Below, piece after piece: positions 10,643 through 22,625 of a DNA stretch of 64,000 bases; positions within the stretch are counted from its first letter, which is position 1, and the number at the start of each line of letters is the position of its first letter. The translations under genes were made by a program, and so were the position numbers. The stretch covers positions 22,907,106-22,971,105 of the forward strand of contig JAJEKV010000008.1 of assembly GCA_021234155.1 (NCBI GenBank), read 5' to 3'. A model generated the notes under the pieces. The model saw only the letters and a list, made by a program, of their open reading frames with translations. It had not been told where the DNA came from and ran no database searches. The DNA is from Isoetes taiwanensis (taxonomy: Eukaryota > Streptophyta > Lycopodiopsida > Isoetales > Isoetaceae).

Positions 10643-12100
10643 CTAGTTATTATTCATGGCTGCATTGTGGCATCTTGCCCTCTCCGCAAGATTAACCTCC
10701 ACCTCCTCCCACTCCATGTGGGAGACTGCATCCTCAAGAGCAGAAAATAACCGCTTCAATTGCATCCTAAACAGCCGAACTGATGTTGCCACTGATTCTA
10801 CAAGAGTATTAATGTTCACAATAGAAGAGACCACATCCAAGGCTACCTGCACTCGTGCACCGTTCGGGAAAAAAACAACAGAAGATGGCATAGCATTGTA
10901 TATCACATCATGAATGCTAGGGCCAGGTGCAATGGGCCTACGAGGAGGGAAAGGAGAAGGCTCATCATCACTAATGTCAATCACCGCATTACCTGGTGCT
11001 GGCCGCACTCCCAACAGGGCTGCTGCTGACCTGAGCTACAAGTTGCCCACCAACAATAGCCCCACCATCCATGGCAGCCGGAGGTTGCCCGACAACAGCA
11101 GCCCCATTGCTTTGCTCTATCTCTAGCCCAGACATCAACAAGTAACTGTGAACAAATAAATAATGTCAAAACAAATGCAAAATATTTACAAAGATGCTCC
11201 GTACACCAACTCAACCAACTCAACCAACAACCATTGTATAATCTGTAGTGTCCAAAGGAATGTAAGAAGTCCCAGGATCATCAGGCATGGCCTTGGGCCT
11301 ATATTCATCGTCTTATCCCTCAACAAAGTTCTCGTCCATATCCCCAGATGTCCCAGCCTCATCCCAATACTGCTTACGTCCTTTGCCAAGCCTTTGAATA
11401 GGCTCCATCCCATCTAGAATCCCATACAACACACAACAGACATCACTAAAGGCAATGCGACCCTAGGGTTTAAGGTAAGGTATCAGGCAGCCTTCATCCT
11501 ATCCTCGAATATGAATGTCATGTTCGAAGGGAGGATCCAACTGGCTGACAGGATGAACTTGCCAGTTCTAAGCATTCTGGTAATTATGTAAACAAGGCTA
11601 GTTGTGAGCTGCCTCCCTTTGTGATAATTCACGAAGTGAAGAGCCCTTCCTAATATGTTTATGTTATCAAGCCCTTCACGTCTCCCGCATCGTTAAGCAA
11701 ATACAAATCTTTCCCATCTCTAATTGCCTCTCAGAAACATTCTTGGATCCTAAAATGTGGCTTACCCATATCCTTCGTGCAATAGCCAATGAGCGCCTCA
11801 AAGCAATGCAGTCTGGTATTCTTGAGTGCCTTGCAAACAAGTACAACACCAACGTGTTTCCTAGCTCCCCTGCCAAACCTCTTCTTCATGGCCAGATTGA
11901 CCGCTCTAAGAAGCATGTCAAAGAGTTCTCTAGGTGCATCCATTCCAGCCACACCCAGTGTCACACTCACATCCAACAGCCCAATTCCCTCATCATCCAA
12001 CACCATGGCTACCTCCAATCATAGCAGATTTAGCAGAGGATGAGGCTGGCTGGGCATGTCTGGCAGGTCGCCCTTTCCTGGCTTCCCTCCTCATAGCATA
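10643..12100 (-). pseudogene. Unassigned mobile-element-like gene in several pieces
   Basis: Read on the minus strand, several pieces form a plausible ordered protein. The start near 12095 is MRREARKGRPARHAQPASSS (basic). The frame 12018-11731 contains REFDML-type helices and RAVNLAMKKRFGRGARKH, then LIGYCTKDMGKPHFR. A TGA follows at about 11731-11733 and the same frame goes on EAIRDGKDLYLLNDAGDVKG. Lower down come LGRALHFVNYHKGRQ (about 11640), an acidic stretch with KQYWDEAGTSGDMDENF (about 11370-11320), and a C-terminal frame 11014-10643 with GNAVIDISDDEPSPFPP and MPSSVVFFPNGARVQVALDV. A GTxGY..KD..KPH pattern faintly recalls HUH replication proteins, but no HUH motif is visible. Function is unknown. 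Frameshifts, in-frame stops and probable introns mark it as broken. Confidence 0.4.
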
Positions 12101-12724
12101 AAGGTTGCAACACATCGCAAATAGACAAGCTGAAAACACAGAGGCAAAGAGGCTCACCTGATGGGTTCGGCAGCACCAGAGTCGAAGAAGATGATTTATA
12201 GAATGCCGAAATCGGCTTGCAATCCAGATTGGCCATGCCAAAAAAAAGCATGGGCCAGCTTCTATTCACAAAGCTCGCATCGAACCATGGAGGCACCATG
12301 CCCGACCCGTCTGAACCAGTTTCCAGAATACAGGAAAATGAAAGATTCTTTTTGCCCTAAAAACATACCTACTTTCATACAATACATCCCCTAAACATTC
12401 CAAATCTTATGTAACAAAACTACGATTTGTGCAACTAGCCAACTACATTCGAGTATGCTGCGTTGGTGCTACTTCAAACTTTGCTAATGATTTAAAATTG
12501 GTTTGCCCACGTGCATTATACACTATCTCACACTTTCATGCTTCCCGAAAAGTTTGAGTGCGCATTTTGTTAATGTTATTGGATTTACTTGTACGACTTG
12601 ATACTCAATATCTTAATGCTATTTAAAACGTTGTCAAACGACTTGAAATTTACTTTCCTACGAGCATTACATGCTATCCCAAATTCACGTTCATTCTTCC
12701 CAAAAGGGATAAGCCATTCGTACT

Positions 12725-13680
12725 TTGTTTCATATAATATTATTCAGTCTTATAAAAAACCAATTATGCCCAACAAAAAAAACCACAAAAAGGTTACACT
12801 CCGTTGCTCCCTATCAAGCTCCTTATTCTGTTCTTCAGGTTCCTTTAAATGGTCTACATAAATCTTATGAACCTGAAGTGCCAGCTTCATTCTTGGGGGG
12901 CAACCTCATGCATGTAAGTGGCAAATATATAACACCTTTATTTCCTCCATCCTTTTGGCGGTCTTGTCCACCTTCTTTTCCTTTATGGAAACAACTGGGG
13001 CGTTTCCTTTGCCTTTTCTTTTCTTGGAGCTTTTCTCTGGAACTTCTACCATTTCTAACTGCTGCACTTTTCCCTTTTTTAGTTCTTTTGCTGCAATTGT
13101 GGATCTTGGCCTGCTAAGTTTCAGTTGCTGCTCTTTTGATTCCTCTGAACTTCCTTCTTCTTTATCCGGACTACTAGAAGTACCAACAATGGGGCTTCGT
13201 TCTCCTTCTTCCTCATGCTCGGACTCACTGATTGTAAAGTCCTCGATGTAATTGGAACAAATTCTTCCTATGATGCAGCTAGGCTTTGTTTATTTCTGTA
13301 GTGCACCATATACTCGTAGATGATCTGGTTGCACTCTAATAATTTTAAAAAATGCAATGTCAACTACTATAAAGCCTTGTGATGTCTTGAACGACAGACT
13401 CACTACTTGTCCATCCTGACCGGCAATCTCAGAAACTTCCTTAATGGTGCCCAGATTCACGAACTCGCTATCATCATAACGCTTTTGGCCAACGCTTTTG
13501 CAAACGTGCAGGAAATTTAGGGTAGTGTATTTTCCTCTTGCTCCCCTTGTGATAAACCATTGGGTTTGAAAATTTTGATAAACTGCAGGCTCGGCAGTGT
13601 CCTGCAACCTCCCTTGTGGGTGAGGTATTTTTACAATCTTCAACACTTTCTTTGGAGCTTTCTTTGTTGCATCTTGCCTA
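12725..13680 (-). pseudogene. Diverged N-terminal half of the methyltransferase-linked gene (locus A)
   Basis: The exon 13676-13290 (minus) encodes VLKIVKIPHPQGRLQDTAEP, then the conserved block NFQTQWFITRGARGKYTTLN, FLHVCKSVG, EFVNLGTIKEVSEIAG and SFKTSQGFIVVDIAFFKI. The downstream frame 13250-12860 encodes an acidic segment, then KLSRPRSTIAAKELKKGKVQ, IKEKKVDKTAKRMEEIN and GVIYLPLTCMRLPP. A frameshift leads to LALQVHKIYVDHLKEPEEQN. The same order and motifs occur at 40182-39304 and 58307-57540. Here the homology stops near 12,730, so the methyltransferase domain is absent. The protein-level similarity with clear nucleotide divergence indicates an older copy. The N-terminal block is not a domain I can name; a BAH-like fold was considered and not supported. 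Confidence 0.65.
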
Positions 13681-13914
13681 TGGAAAAGTTATTGTTAAAA
13701 GTGTAAAAAGAGACAAAACAAACACTACAACGTATTCTAGAATAAAATATGCGAAAAAGTAAGCGTAAACTAGGCAAAAATCTGTGGATGTGAACAAGAA
13801 TATGTCTGGCAAGCAAGTTTTTTTATGCAAAAAATATCAACAAAAAAGGTACTTTTAGGTTACAATTAGCTTTCTTTTAACGCTAAAATCTTTCAAAATA
13901 CCGAATTTGTATTA

Positions 13915-14215
13915 TGGAATACACATTTGTTAATCTCGAAGGACAAACGTGTATTCTAGAATACACTTTTACTTTTATCAAAAGGCAAAGTGTATTCCGG
14001 AATACACTCTGGCTTTTTTTTTAAAGCAAAGTGTATTCTGGAATACACATTTGCCTTTCGCAAAAGCAAAAATATATTCCAGAATACACATTTGCCTTTC
14101 CCAAAAGCAAAAGTGTATTCTGGAATACATTACTGCCTTTTGAAGAAAACAAAAGGGTATTCCAGAATACGCTTTTGCTATCTAAGAATAACGAAAGTGT
14201 ATCCGGAATAAACAT
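13915..14215. repeat. Palindrome array A
   Basis: About eight copies of GTGTATTCYRGAATACAC or close variants, spaced about 41 bp: near 13952 (centre TCTAGA), 13990 (CCGG), 14031 (CTGG), 14073 (CCAG), 14113, 14155 and 14195, plus a half-copy at 13916. The spacers are AT-rich with TTTGCCTTT and AAAGCAAA words that extend the dyads. It lies on the 5' side of the locus A coding exon, the same position as the arrays at 40505-40960 and 58680-59300. Frames crossing it simply translate the palindrome (YSGIH, ILEYT, VFWNT). Confidence 0.75.
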
Positions 14216-14259
14216 TCGACTAATGCAATGATGTAAAGACATACACTGTACTTTTTTCA

Positions 14260-15560
14260 CTTATCTGTTCATGATTATCTCGATGCGAACTGGAATATGG
14301 CTTCTATAAATAGAATCGAGGACGCTGGTTTAGACGACTAGAGTCGCAAAACTAGAATACACAAGTGAAGGTGCTGAAACCTCCTTTTAAAGGTTGCCAT
14401 GGTTCCTTCAGTACTTCTATGTGAAGTAGAATACGAGTTGTCCTCCATCCTCGCGCGGCTGGAGCAAGCTCCCGAAATGATTAAATTGGCAGGCTGTGTT
14501 TCAAATTTCTGAGCTTGTTGCTGAACCTTTGTGATGTAACTGGTGCTTCCTCAATGGGGACGTAAGAGAGGCTTATGCGTCTAGTGTGAGAAACTTATTG
14601 GCAACTTCTGGACAACTCGTGCTATCATGCTATCAGGTGGTACTACTTTGGGGGCATCCAATTTGATCCATATGAGGTTTTACATAGTATGAGGTCCGTC
14701 CTTGCACTTCTATGTAGCCATGTAGCTAGTTTAATTCCTGCTCTACAATGATATGTGAGCTAAAGGTTTGATGGGCTTTGGGTGCACACGAAGTTCCGCT
14801 TATCTTGCGATTGATGGGTCTTTGTGTGATAGTAATTGCTATCTATATGGAAGAGGTATTGAGGAAGTTGATGTCTATGCTAGGTCTTGAGTGGGTCATC
14901 TAAGTATGTCCACATTTCATGTGCTTATTCTGAAGCAATTCCTTAGATGGGTTTCAGTTAGGCCCGTGATCTTCTATCCTAGCTAGAAGAAGCTTTTGTA
15001 CAGGCATTGTAAACAGTGGTATGTGGAGGGCTATATGTCTTTAAAAGACGAGAGGCTTCTATTGTACATATGCTTGGCATTAGCAGGGGACAAGCCTGTT
15101 GGAGTTAGATGCAGATGGACTACACTTGGTTCTTATTTCCAATGCAGGTGTTTGTGGTGGTAGCTAGGTAGTATTCTTTTATTAGTCATCACCTGAATAG
15201 TTGCAACTTTCGGAGGGAGGATCTTCGTGGGAATTTTATCTCTAGGTGTAGTAGCCGAGTGGAATCCTTGCATAGCATTGTTGGCCGTGGCAACTTACAT
15301 GAGCAAGTTTTAATTGATTTTCTTGGGGCCAGCTTTCTTTTGATGTTAGTGGGGCAGGATGGTGGTCCCATAAGTAGTTGATTGTAGGAAATTGAGGAGT
15401 TATCTTCCATAGTACTTGGACGTTGGGAAGAGGCTGTGGCCATTGCTGCAGTACTTTTTTGGAAAAGCAGTGGCCCCTATAGTACTAATGAGCAAGGAAG
15501 AGGTTGAGAGAGCTCCTACAAAGTACTGCTTTACCTGGTTGTGTTCTTACTATGCTCTTC
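14260..15560. other. No gene recognised
   Basis: Stops are dense on both strands, and no frame over 85 codons has a recognisable motif. The right end runs into the TATA-containing module at 15564. Confidence 0.4.
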
Positions 15561-15563
15561 ACT

Positions 15564-15920
15564 ATTGCTATGGTTCTCTTCTTATATAGAAGAGGACCAT
15601 CATTCTGGGGAAAGGGACGTCTATTTTGACGTACGCTATTTTGGACGTAGGAGTCATGTTTAGCCTGAGTTTTCTTTGACACATGATTTCTTTAGCTCTG
15701 TCTGCTATATATCCCTGTAGCTTCCAAGCAATTCTCATTGGCGTTTCCTTTGAGCTGAATTCTCCTTGTTCCTATTTTGGACGTAGGAGTCATGTTTAGC
15801 CTGAGTTTTCTTTGACACATGATTTCTTTAGCTCTGTCTGCTATATATCCCTGTAGCTTCCAAGCAATTCTCATTGGCGTTTCCTTTGAGCTGAATTCTC
15901 CTTGTTCGGTGTTACCCTCT
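15564..15920 (+). repeat. TATA-containing module, copy 1 (LTR-like)
   Basis: Starts CTATGGTTCTCTTCTTATAT and includes GGACGTAGGAGTCATGTTTA, a TATA-like GCTATATATCCCTGTAG, and TTTGAGCTGAATTCTCCTTG. A second, about 85-90% similar copy starts at 24850, about 9.28 kb away in the same orientation. An internal block (from 15636) is repeated 136 bp later (15772). A direct repeat pair of this kind, with promoter-like content at its end, suggests LTRs of a large non-coding retrotransposon, but I cannot place a primer-binding site or a target duplication. Confidence 0.45.
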
Positions 15921-18879
15921 GACTTGGTCTTTCATTGGTCTTGCTCTGGACCGCTCGGATGGATTGGGCTCGGAATTGCGGTTCTTTTTAGTGTGTCACG
16001 GTATTCTTGCGAGTCCGATTCCTTAACACCAATGGGCATTACATCTTCGCTGGCTTGTTCTCTCAAATTTGTTCATACTAGTTTGTTCTATCCTTTGCCG
16101 TCTTGCCACGTTCTTACGCTCTATCCTTTACGCTTTGCCATGTTATACGCTCTTTTCGATCCACCATGTTATCTGCTCTATCTCGTTCTTCTCTGTTCTC
16201 TGTTTCTCCTTTTACGATCCGCCATGTTATTATACGCTCTATCCTTTTCTTTCGGCAAAGACGTTCTTACGCTCTATCTTTATCTCGCCCTCTTTTGTCC
16301 TTTACGAGGCTCATCTCTTGTGATTCACATGCCGGTTTCGCCATATTCCTCCTGCTTATATCATCATTACATTTTTTTTGATTACGCTCTCCTTTTTGGC
16401 CAAGCGGCATAGGTTCTTACCTTGCTCTCTTTCCGGTGAGTGTTTTCGTCCCCTCTCCTCCCTCTTGCAAACCCAATCCGCATCTTCTCTTGGCGAGTCG
16501 GGTTGGGCATTCCACTGCTCCCATCGGCCGCCGGATCTGGCTGTATTTTTTTTGCCGGGGGATACCGGATCGCTTGATATCCGATGAAGTCAGGGTAGTC
16601 TCGGGTTCGGGACCCGGTATCCCAATGTCCCCTCCCTCCCTTTCTTCATGTTTTTTTTTTTTTTTCTTAGGTAGGTTTTAAAGTTTGGTTTTCGATGGTC
16701 TAGGGTTTTTGTTATTCATATTGGGTTCCTAGATTCTTTACTATGGAAAACTGATGGCTCGTGTTTGCTCATATTCATGCATTAGGTTTTTCGTAGCATC
16801 TGCTTCCCTCTTCACTTGTCTCTTTATTCGAATTTGTTATGCTACGTCTCTTGCCCCTTTTTTGTCTTATTATAAGATTCTTAAGCCTGTGTATGCACAA
16901 TTGCCATTATGATCTAGTTCTCCTGTCGGTGGTTGGGGTTTTGCCTAGCTAGGGTCGGTTTTGGGATTTGTTTCGATTCTTTTTCGTTTTCGCCTTGGTT
17001 GTCAATGGTGTGTTTGCTTTTTGTTGGTTTTGTTATTTGTCTTTTCCTTCCTATGTTTTTTCCGGTTTTTTTTCTGTTTTGTTCATGCGGTTCTCACTCC
17101 CTTTGTTCTTTCAGTGACCATGTGTGCTCAATCTACTCTCCGGAGCTTTACTCTTCCCACCACTGATACCGAACGTAACCCCCCTCCGTTGCCCGCCATC
17201 ATACCACCAAATACCTCTGTTCCGTCTGACCCAGCACTTTTCTTACCTTTCCCATTTGAGCTAAATTCTCCTTGTTGCCTGCGCACAGCTTGACCGACGT
17301 TTATTACTCTTTCTGGCTGAACATCCTTATTTGTCTTCTTCATCAGTTTAGTTTCATCCTAATTAGAATGTTGAATTTAGATTGCAGCATCCTCTTTGTT
17401 ACATGACTTCATATTATGCAGAAGCCCAGTGTTATAAAGAAGTCATGGTTCAAATAGACTTTTGGAACTTTATAGAATGATTACATAATTACATATTGTT
17501 AGAGAATCATTCTGTTGTGTAGGTGGTTTGTTGTCATAGAGGCTAGAGTTCAAAACCTCATCAAAGCAGTCTCGCAACTTCTATCTCGAGTAACCATCCT
17601 CAGGAAAGCAATGGGTATGGTTTGGGAGCTTTTTTCCTTGTTTGCCTCACCAAAAGCATAAGATTGCCTTGCGTGCCTCATCATGCACCGTATGGTATCT
17701 GGATCATATGCAAAAGCTAAAGATTGCCTTGCGTGCCTCATCATGCACCGTATAGTATCTGGATCATTTGCCTTGCTTGTTTGTCTTGTTCTTGCTTCTA
17801 CAAGGTTTATATTTCATATGTGCAAGTTCTTTGTTTCTAGTTCCAGTTCCAAAGTGGTTTGTCTGGATTTCACATCCTTAAAGCAGCGTGTAGTGTTGGA
17901 TCATCGCAAAAGTTTTTTCTCACTCTGTTTATCTTGTTCTTAGCCTTTATAAGGTTTTCTTTCCAGGTGCGAAAGTTTCTTCGCTTGAATGTGCTAGGGC
18001 CTCGGTCAAGTTATACTTCTTTTCTTGAAGGTTGATGCATGGGGGGTTGGTTATGTTCGAGGTCTTAAAAAGGATGAATTACGAGGTCTTAAAAGGATGT
18101 TAAAGGGATGATTACGAGGTCTTAAACGGATGGTTACAATAGTTTCTATGTGGAGATTGATTACTCTCGTCCTTGCCTCCTTTTTACTGGTTCTGTGTTG
18201 AGATTGGTCTGTCTAGTCCTTACGTCATCTTTCCCTTGGTTTGACGCCATGCGTAGGTCAATTGTGCCACTTTTTTATAACATTGAACCTTTTGTTATAA
18301 ACATTATAATAAGGGATCCTTGTGCATAATATTATTACACATTAATAACCACAGGTCTTGGTGCATAGCATTAATAACAAAGGGTCCTGGTGCGTAGGTT
18401 GGTTTTGCCTAGGTTGAATTTGGTCCGTCTCATCGACGCCTCCTCTTTCCCTTGTTGTTTTGATGCCCATGGTGCCCTTTTATTTTATTTTTGTTGTTAA
18501 CGTTAAACCTTCTTTGTTATAAACATTATAATCAGGGGTCCTTGTGCATAATATTATTAAATATTAATAACAAGAAGTCCTCGTGCATATTATTAGCCAT
18601 TACTACCACAAAGGTCTTGGTGCATAGGTTGGTTGTGCTTGGGCCTTCTTTGTTATAAACATTATAATCAGGGGTCCTTGTGCATAATATTATTAAATAT
18701 TAATGACAAGAAGTCCTCGTGCATGAGTCTAGAGTCAGTCCTTGTTTGCTTCGTTGCTTTCTTGGTTGTCTGGTTCTTGCATGAGTCGTGTTCGGAATGG
18801 TATGTGCTTTCTTTCCTTTTGGGTTGGTCGGTTTAGGGTGTCCATCCTCATTGTCTCTATTTTTCCGTATCTAGATTAA

Positions 18880-21800
18880 CCATCTTACGTGTCATATCCT
18901 TTTTTGGCTTTCTTACTTGCATGTATTTGTAAGGTTATAAATTATGGGTTATTGCTCATTTTTCCGGTTTAGGGTGTCTTTTCTAGGGTCGGTTTGCATT
19001 TAGCTTTGTATTATTATCGTGGTGGTATGTTTCCTTGGGTGGCCTATCTATCTTCTTGTCGCCTATCTTATTTCTTGTTTACCTTCATTTAAAAATTGAC
19101 TAGTCTTTCTAGTTTTTTAGTGGTGATTGGCGTGGTCTATTTTACGTCCTTTTGCTCTCTCTTTCGAATTTGAAGGTTTGAAACCCCGTCTTGTTTTGTA
19201 AGTTATGTAGTGGGTAAGAGTAGGGTTGTTAGATGTTGGTTTTATCAAGTTCCCTTGGGCCAGTTGCTCTTTAGATTAGTATATTTGTCAGAGGATGGTT
19301 TTTTCCTTTGGTGGACTGACCATGTATGGTTCCCTCTTTTTTGCAAATGTTACGTTTACAGCCTTCGTTGGTTTTAGTTGCAGGGTTCTTGGTGTGGAAA
19401 AGCTTCGAGCTATGGTTCGGTTGGGGATGGCAACTCGAGTAGATGCGGATAAGAATCATTTTTTGACTTGGCGACTAGAGGGGTCAATGTCGGACTGGCT
19501 TCTTGGTAGTTTCCCTCGTCTTGTCATTATGAAGGGGTGGTGCCGTCTTTAGTCGACATTGATGGGGATCGTTGTGAAATCTTTGTCCACAGAGGTCAAC
19601 AAGGGACTAACTACTTTGTATGTGGCTTTTTTACGCCAAGTCAGGTTTTGCGTTTAGTTGCTTCATTGCATTTTGGGCAATTCCTCATTATATCCTGTAT
19701 TTAATCAACCCATGCCGGTTGCCCCCTTTTCTTGACATTTTTGGCACTTGACCTATGGACTTTAGCACGAGTTGTCGGGCGACTCAGGTATTTTCAGTAT
19801 TTTGAATACAACCTTCTCCATTTGGATATTCTGGCATTTTTTACACATGAACTTTTCCTTAGCTGCATTCGTTATGAGTTGGTGATTCATGTTAGTTCAT
19901 GCCATGTTGCTTTTGGTTATTCTCGACACTTTTTAATCTCGTAGACATGGTGTGGTCCATAACGTCTCTATTTTCTACCACCCTTGGTCCTTTTTGTGGC
20001 GCTTTGCTTCCATACTTAGATATGGTCCTTTTTTGCTTAGGATCTCATGTTTCCCCGTCGTTGGTCTATTGGTACCATTTGTGGTGGTCGCTTACATTTT
20101 TGGTCGTTTTGCAGGAGTTTTACAATTGGTGGTGTTTGCTAGAATCATTTGGCTCATTTATATATGGCTTTTGCCAGTGCCATATCTCAGTTGTTGAGCT
20201 ATTGCATTCTTGCGGCATTGGTGCTTGTGACATTTAGTTGCGAATCTTCTTTTATATTCCTTTATGTGGCGAGTTCCATGTCCTTGTGTTGACCACCTAG
20301 CCATGTGCCCCTTCAATTCTTTTTCATTGGCTTCTTTCACTGCCTTTACTCGTTCCCTTACTACGCGACGTCCATTATTCCCTTTTTTTGTCGACTGTTG
20401 TTCCATTTGTCTCGTTGAGCTCTGTTGACCACCTAGCCATGTGCCCCTTCAATTCTTTTTCATTGGCTTCTTTCACTGCCTTTACTCGTATGCTGCTCTG
20501 CTTGTCCGAGTTGTCCTGAGTTGTCCCATCTGTCTGATTGCTCGTAGCATTCTTGTCTCATGATTTCTCAACAGTAGTTTGTTCACTTGCGGTTGCATGA
20601 TTTGTTCCTCTCACTCGTGCTTTTTCCCTGGTCTTTTCAGTAGTAGTTTGTTTGATTGCCCAATTTATTTCCCTCGCCTTTCCATTTCACAGCGGTTTTC
20701 TAGTGCCTCTTTCTTTATCCCATTCCTCCATCTATTTCATTTGTTTTGCTTCATCTTACGTGTCATATCCTTTTTTGGCTTTCTTACTTGCATGTATTTG
20801 TAAGGTTATAAATTATGGGTTATTGCTCATTTTTCCAGAGTCGTCTGGTTCTTTTCTAGGGTCGGTTTGCATTTAGCTTTGTATTATTATCGTGGTGGTA
20901 TGTTTCCTTGGGTGGCCTATCTATCTTCTTGTCGCCTATCTTATTTCTTGTTTACCTTCATTTAAAAATTGACTAGTCTTTCTAGTTTTTTAGTGGTGAT
21001 TGGCGTGGTCTATTTTACGTCCTTTTGCTCTCTCTTTCGAATTTGAAGGTTTGAAACCCCGTCTTGTTTTGTAAGTTATGTAGTGGGTAAGAGTAGGGTT
21101 GTTAGATGTTGGTTTTATCAAGTTCCCTTGGGCCAGTTGCTCTTTAGATTAGTATATTTGTCAGAGGATGGTTTTTTCCTTTGGTGGATTGACCATGTAT
21201 GGTTCCCTCTTTTTTGCAAATGTTACGTTTACAGCCTTCGTTGGTTTTAGTTGCAGGGTTCTTGGTGTGGAAAAGCTTCGAGCTATGGTTCGGTTGGGGA
21301 TGGCAACTCGAGTAGATGCGGATAAGAATCATTTTTTGACTTGGCGATTAGAGGGGTCAATGTCGGACTGGCTTCTTGGTAGTTTCCCTCGTCTTGTCAT
21401 TATGAAGGGGTGGTGCCGTCTTTAGTCGACATTGATGGGGATCGTTGTGAAATCTTTGTCCACAGAGGTCAACAAGGGACTAACTACTTTGTATGTGGCT
21501 TTTTTACGCCAAGTCAGGTTTTGCGTTTAGTTGCTTCATTGCATTTTGGGCAATTCCTCATTATATCCTGTATTTAATCAACCCATGCCGGTTGCCCCCT
21601 TTTCTTGACATTTTTGGCACTTGACCTATGGACTTTAGCACGAGTTGTCGGGCGACTCAGGTATTTTCAGTATTTTGAATACAACCTTCTCCATTTGGAT
21701 ATTCTGGCATTTTTTACACATGAACTTTTCCTTAGCTGCATTCGTTATGAGTTGGTGATTCATGTTAGTTCATGCCATGTTGCTTTTGGTTATTCTCGAC

Positions 21801-22625
21801 ACTTTTTAATCTCGTAGACATGATGTGGTCCATAACGTCTCTATTTTCTACCACCCTTGGTCCTTTTTGTGGCGCTTTGCTTCCATACTTAGATATGGTC
21901 CTTTTTTGCTTAGGATCTCATGTTTCCCCGTCGTTGGTCTATTGGTACCATTTGTGGTGGTCGCTTACATTTTTGGTCGTTTTGCAGGAGTTTTACAATT
22001 GGTGGTGTTTGCTAGAATCATTTGGCTCATTTATATATGGCTTTTGCCAGTGCCATATCTCAGTTGTTGAGCTATTGCATTCTTGCGGCATTGGTGCTTG
22101 TGACATTTAGTTGCGAATCTTCTTTTATATTCCTTTATGTGGCGAGTTCCATGTCCTTGTGTTGACCACCTAGCCATGTGCCCCTTCAATTCTTTTTCAT
22201 TGGCTTCTTTCACTGCCTTTACTCGTTCCCTTACTACGCGACGTCCATTATTCCCTTTTTTTGTCGACTGTTGTTCCATTTGTCTCGTTGAGCTCTTATG
22301 GTGTCCCTTGAGTCCTAGCTCTTGCAGTCCGGGTTGTGCTTGAGTTGCTTCCATACGTCTTTATGCTGCTCTGCTTGTCCGAGTTGTCCTGAGTTGTCCC
22401 ATCTGTCTGATTGCTCGTAGCATTCTTGTCTCATGATTTCTCAGCAGTAGTTTGTTCACTTGCGGTTGCATGATTTGTTCCTCTCACTCGTGCTTTTTCC
22501 CTGGTCTTTTCAGTAGTAGTTTGTTTGATTGCCCAATTTATTTCCCTCGCCTTTCCATTTCACAGCGGTTTTCTAGTGCCTCTTTCTTTATCCCATTCCT
22601 CCATCTATTTCATTTGTTTTGCTTC
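18880..22625 (+). repeat. 1873-bp direct tandem duplication
   Basis: Unit 1 (about 18880-20752) and unit 2 (about 20753-22625) are nearly identical, with single substitutions such as GGACTGACC versus GGATTGACC. The offset is 1873 both before and after an internal mismatch at about 20425-20490. There, unit 1 carries a copy of the sequence lying 136 bp upstream, while unit 2 has a different sequence of the same length. A smaller mismatch of the same type lies near 18966. No conserved gene is inside. Confidence 0.8.

Noticed and set aside
13949-14260. Several 60-80-codon frames with YSGIH/ILEYT/VFWNT repeats (also at 38160-38400 and 40426-40955)
   Set aside because: Each frame and its complement simply reads the palindrome array; no frame is preferred.
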